Shown here in pieces: positions 60,517-64,000 of a DNA stretch of 64,000 nucleotides (position 1 is the stretch's first letter; the number at the start of each line of letters is the position of its first letter). The DNA comes from Ailanthus altissimus (Eukaryota > Streptophyta > Magnoliopsida > Sapindales > Simaroubaceae): assembly GCA_946807835.1 (NCBI GenBank), contig OX327686.1, positions 15,438,001 through 15,502,000 on the forward strand, read 5' to 3'. The position numbers were made by a program, and so were the translations under genes. The notes below the pieces were generated by a model that saw nothing but the letters and a program-made list of their open reading frames with translations, searched no databases and had not been told where the DNA came from.

Positions 60517-61120
60517 TTGGCAGTTTTGGCAGGTGAAAAGAATTTGGCGAAGAGTTTTCGAGCAAGATCATCCCATGTAGCTATGGATCCAGATGGAAGT
60601 GATAGTAGCCAGCTCTTTACTTTATCTCTCAAGGACAAGGGAAATGATCTTTAGACGGATTGCATCATCGAATAACCCATTGTACTTGAATGTGTCACAT
60701 ATCTCCAAGAAGTTGATTATGTACATATTTGGATCGTCAATAAGCAGTCCACTAAATTGCACTGATTCCTTGAGCATTTGTATCATACTTGACTTGATCT
60801 CAAAGTTGTTTGGTTGAACAGTTGGCCTTTGAATACTTGAATGGATTCCATTAACCAAAGGAACAACATATTTTCTTTGCAGTCTTGCTTCTATGTTGGG
60901 TGCATTTAGTACTTGATCCTCTATAGTGTTGACTTGATTTGCTCTCTTCGAATTCTTTTTAAAGTTCTTTTATTTTTTGGATCAAATGTAATTAAGTCTT
61001 CACTTTTTGATCTTCATATGAACCCTTAAAGAAGCTTTAAAAAAACTAAATTAAGCAAAACAAGAAAATAAAATCCGAAGTAAAAACTAGAAAAATTGGT
61101 ATTAATATTGTCGAAAAAAT
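60517..61120 (-). pseudogene. Athila-like gag, N-terminal segment
   Basis: The - strand reads 'IQRPTVQPNNFEIKSSMIQM', 'SVQFSGLLIDDPNMYIINFL', 'EICDTFKYNGLFDDAIRLK', and then in other frames 'GSIATWDDLARKLFAKFF' and 'SPAKTA'. This matches the N-terminal half of Athila gag in order. It is interrupted at 60,516 by the family-D solo LTR. Confidence 0.8.
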
Positions 61121-61127
61121 AGATAAT

Positions 61128-61150
61128 TATCCCTAGCAACGGCACTAAAA
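61128..61150 (-). promoter_or_regulatory. Athila-like primer-binding region
   Basis: The - strand reads TTTTAGTGCCGTTGCTAGGG, a mutated form of the TTTTGGCGCCGTTGCCGGGG sequence that follows Athila 5' LTRs and is complementary to a tRNA-Asp 3' end. Confidence 0.65.
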
Positions 61151-61153
61151 TCG

Positions 61154-61227
61154 TGATCAATATTTCTATATCTTAAAAATTAAGTGTAAGTATACATTAT
61201 CGTAATAAGTAATAAATGGACAAAAGA
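61154..61227 (-). repeat. Athila-like 5' LTR stub
   Basis: It matches the left end of the 3' LTR (48,059-48,140), including 'agtgtaagtatacattatcg'. It is cut at 61,227 by a family-D LTR fragment. Confidence 0.7.
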
Positions 61228-61783
61228 TGACAGGACCCGACCCGAGACCCTCTACTATAGATTCTAGCGGCCCTGCCGGGCACCCCGACGGAAGTTCCTC
61301 CGAACCTAACTGGGTAAGTTGAGAAATTCCGCGAGGCGAACCCCTTTTTAATTCTTGTTACTACTAAGAAGGTCTAGTAATATACATGAAAATGACATCT
61401 TAATTTTAAAAATAAACGGACAGAGTTTCCCCTGTTTTTCAAAAAATCCATATAAAACCTGCAAAGAAATTTCACTTCTAATTCCAACACATCTCAATAC
61501 TACCAATTCGGACCTCCGGTCCTTTCCAAATCAAATCCAACACAACTCAAAAGTTTCATTTAAATCACAAAATGAGCATACTCATGAAAAGTATAGATGA
61601 TCATCATAATCTCAAAATATTTTCTTATTGGTTCAAAACATACATACAAATATACATGCCTACTATTACTATGCATAAAGTAAAGAGTGCTATTTAGCAC
61701 ATTTACATGTACAAAAATGATCTTCGGATTCGGCCCACTACTCGGCAATAGGAGAATCAGCAGCTTGCGTACCGAGACCTGCA
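61228..61783 (-). repeat. Family-D LTR fragment (copy 3)
   Basis: It starts TGACAGGACCCGACC and matches 37,718-38,270 along its length, then the similarity stops after 'gcgtaccgagacctgca'. It is a truncated LTR. Confidence 0.75.
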
Positions 61784-61869
61784 AAACTATCTCTTACGTC
61801 TATAGCATAGACTAAGTACCCCTGACATGACTTCCGAAGCATCTTTCTTGCCCTCATTACTGACACCTC
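61784..61869. other. Short unassigned joint
   Basis: No match to neighbouring repeats was recognised. Confidence 0.3.
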
Positions 61870-62155
61870 TGGTACCACTTGAGCACCTCTGGTCCCATTT
61901 CAGACAAGAATCTAATTTCTTAGATCTGGCTGAATCTTATAAGTTTCTAACTCTTAGCAATGCTAACTTATAACCTTGGTCTAAACTCCTTTAGACAAGA
62001 TCTGAACTCCTTGAGATCATACAATGTCTAAAATGTTACAAGCATCTTGTCATCTATTCAATATTAATAATTTTATGCGAAATGGTTAATGTATAAATAT
62101 TAAGTAATTAATATTCATACAGTATTAGAACGGCACATAAGCACCAGTTCCAACA
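61870..62155 (-). repeat. Copia-type LTR fragment
   Basis: It corresponds to the outer 285 bp of the family-B LTR (compare 3,000-3,273) and ends 'gcaccagttccaaca'. Confidence 0.65.
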
Positions 62156-63454
62156 ACATTGAAATTCAAAATTGACTCTATACATGATAATCAAGTCTGG
62201 GACTTGACTTTTACTTCTAGCATTAATTGTTCATATTTGTTGTAAATGGATTTCTGTAGTGAAAGTAAGGGTTCAATTTGAATGTAGAGACCTTCAAAAC
62301 TCGACTGGTAGTAAAAGGTTATACTCAACGATCTGAGATCAATTATGAAGAACATTTTTCACAGTAACCATGCTTAAGTCAATTTAAATTTTGTTAGCTA
62401 TTGCATTCTGCTAGATTCTTCATTTTAACAAAGAAATTAGAGTGTTTGGTTTCATCAAGAGCAAAGAGAAGGCGTGTGTATTTAGGAAGGGCGGTAGGAG
62501 CATAATTATCTTTCGAGTTCTTTATGTAGATAACATATGTAATGTTGAAAGTGGCGTTAGTATGTTGTAAGTCAGATAGGTAAGAGTTTTTTGAGTAAGA
62601 ACTTTTCCATGAAAGATTTGGGAAAGGCTTTCTATATACTAGCTATAAAATATTGATAGAGTTAGGAGACAGATAGGACTATTGTAATCCTCGTACATTG
62701 ACAAAGTTCTGGAAAGGTACAACTTCAATAACTGTGAGATAGTTAGTGTATTTTTCAAACATGACATTTATCTTTCTATGAATAAATGTCCTCGGCAAGA
62801 AGATAAAAAGGTTAGAATGTCTAACATACTGAGATAGTTGTAAGTGTTATGTGCCGTTATCAGTCTGATCCATGTAATGACCATTTAATGGTTATAAAAA
62901 ATATCTAATATATCTAAAAGGTACAGAGGATAAGTTTCTGAATCATAGAGAAAATTATTTATATATGAGAGGATACAAAACTCAGATTTCTAATTTGATC
63001 CAGATGATTGAATGTCTACATCTAGTTATCTATTTCTTCTCATCGGTACTGTTGTTAGTTGAAAGTGTAATATAAATATCCACAACTAATTCTAGCTTAA
63101 AGGCAAACATGTCGCAGCTTAAGAAGCTTGTAAAAGAAGTTCCGTGGACATATAAGTTAGTTACAGAGTTTAGAATAATTCCAAGCTCAGTGGATCTATT
63201 CTTACTATAATGCAACAGTAACGAGATAATTGCTTAAGCCATGAAGCCAGAAGACAAACCAGAATTCTGATTATATGGACTCTGAATACCATATAATTAA
63301 ACTCTTGGCTGTTGGAGATGTAAAACTATCTAGGATATATTCCATGAATAATATAGAGGGCCCAATCAAGCCTTAACTCCTAAAGTGTTTGAGAAACACA
63401 GAGAGACGATAGATATTAAATATCATTGTGAATGACACTAGAGCAAGTAGGAGT
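62156..63454 (+). pseudogene. Copia element C, 3' part of pol
   Basis: It begins with the pre-RT region that copia B has at 45,020-45,250 ('attcaaaattgact', then 'gtaaaaggttatactcaa'). It runs through RT ('GVVSSRAKRRRVYLGRAVGA'-like reading in broken frames near 62,450) and ends with the copia RNase H finish 'PKVFEKHRETIDIKYHCE' at about 63,380-63,435. A polypurine tract GAGCAAGTAGGAG lies at 63,441-63,453. All frames are broken. Confidence 0.65.
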
Positions 63455-63581
63455 TGTTGGAAATGGTGCTTACATGCCATTCCAATATTGTATGAGTATT
63501 AAATATTTAATATTTATACAATTAGAATTTTGAATAAAATCATTAATCTTAAAATATATGGTAAGATTCTTGTAACATTTT
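63455..63581 (+). repeat. Copia C 3' LTR start
   Basis: It starts TGTTGGAAATGGTGC, like the copia B LTR at 29,532. It is cut after 127 bp by the family-D element. Confidence 0.75.
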
Positions 63582-64000
63582 TGACAGGACCCACCCCGAG
63601 ACCCTCTACTGTATCTGAGCCATCTGAGCTATATTCACGTTTCCGCCATCTTGCTTAGCAGGTTGAGACAATTCAGGAGGGGTCTGAGGTGTAGGAACAT
63701 TTACCGACTCATTTCTCTGCTCTTCTTCAGATGTCAGAGCCTCCGCAGCTGCTTTCTTAGTACGTGGGCCTTCCGACAATACATATTTTCTGTAAATTTA
63801 ATGATGCAAATGATTATCAAATACATAGAATTCAATTTACTAAACTTAGAAAAATATGCATGCACTTCAAGAATCTCATTCTAAAAATGAACTTTTTATC
63901 TAAAAACAACAAAAACCGTGCTCTGATACCACTCTGACAAGACTCGCCCTGAGACCCTCTACTGTAGGTCCCAGCGGCCTTGCCGGACACCTCGACGAAA
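63582..64000 (-). mobile_element. Family-D gypsy element, deleted: LTR stub, gag start, PBS, 5' LTR
   Basis: A 32-bp LTR end (63,582-63,613, TGACAGGACCC...) is joined directly to an open gag segment on the - strand, 63,614-63,790 ('YVLSEGPRTKKAAAEALTSE', 'QRNESVNVPTPQTPPELSQ'). A short leader follows, then a PBS TGGTATCAGAGC (63,920-63,931) and the 5' LTR starting at 63,935 (TGACAAGACTCG), which runs out of the window. The gag piece shows no stop within about 58 codons. No gag start codon was settled. Confidence 0.7.
63920..63931 (-). promoter_or_regulatory. Family-D primer-binding site, initiator-Met tRNA
   Basis: TGGTATCAGAGC on the - strand, three bases from the LTR. This identifies family D as an LTR retrotransposon. 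Confidence 0.85.

Larger units (their letters stand above)
48059..61227 (-). mobile_element. Athila-like Ty3/gypsy element with nested insertions
   Basis: The - strand element has a 3' LTR at 48,059-49,485, a protease and gag C-terminus at 51,200-52,520, gag middle at 54,850-55,172, gag N-terminus at 60,517-61,120, a PBS region at about 61,130-61,150 and a 5' LTR stub at 61,154-61,227. RT, RNase H and integrase are absent between protease and 3' LTR. Two solo LTRs (52,521-54,652 and 55,173-60,516) lie inside gag. Confidence 0.75.

Overview
The window is nuclear DNA of a flowering plant, most likely a eudicot. It is AT-rich, has introns with GT-AG borders, and is dominated by nested LTR retrotransposons of Ty1/copia and Ty3/gypsy type (Tat-like, Athila-like and chromovirus). 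Two host loci are visible. On the + strand at 12.4-18.2 kb is a decayed LYAR-type zinc-finger gene. On the - strand at 19.3-21.6 kb is an apparently intact gene for a small two-helix membrane protein of the 'ribosomal protein L18a-like' family. The two converge on a 1.1 kb intergenic stretch. Everything else is transposon DNA or AT-rich spacer. No RNA gene, CRISPR array or prokaryotic feature was seen.

Layout. 1-8.4 kb: a broken Tat-like gypsy element on the - strand (RT at the left edge, protease, gag, probable 5' LTR at right), cut by a copia-type solo LTR (1,038-3,273) and an Athila-like solo LTR (4,198-5,613). 8.4-9.5 kb: a Mutator-like non-autonomous DNA element with an exact 9-bp target duplication. 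9.5-12.4 kb: spacer, an unidentified GC-richer island and a probable copia LTR. 12.4-18.2 kb: the LYAR-like pseudogene, whose first visible intron holds a 3.5 kb internally deleted chromovirus (gag, protease and chromodomain kept; RT, RNase H and most of integrase gone). 19.3-21.6 kb: the L18a-like gene. 21.6-26.2 kb: AT-rich DNA with several foldback elements and a copia-type solo LTR. 26.2-27.5 kb: the tail of a LINE. 27.5-45.7 kb: gypsy gag, cut by copia element B (+), whose 5' LTR is cut by copia element A (-), whose 5' LTR is cut by a 2,777-bp gypsy-type solo LTR (family D). 45.7-48.1 kb: a decayed coiled-coil retroelement region. 48.1-61.2 kb: an Athila-like element (-) with a copia-type solo LTR and a second family-D solo LTR nested in its gag. 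That second family-D LTR carries a 2,563-bp element with 250-bp inverted ends. 61.2-64 kb: more fragments of the same families.

The nesting gives a relative age order, and several insertions can be checked against each other. The two family-D solo LTRs are 2,777 and 2,776 bp once the nested element is removed. The copia B LTR and the Athila gag both read through once their insertions are taken out. The most unusual object is the element at 57,277-59,839. It looks like an LTR that ran past its primer-binding site and then folded back into a copy of its own start, so both ends carry the same integrase-recognised terminus, and it was inserted with a 5-bp target duplication.
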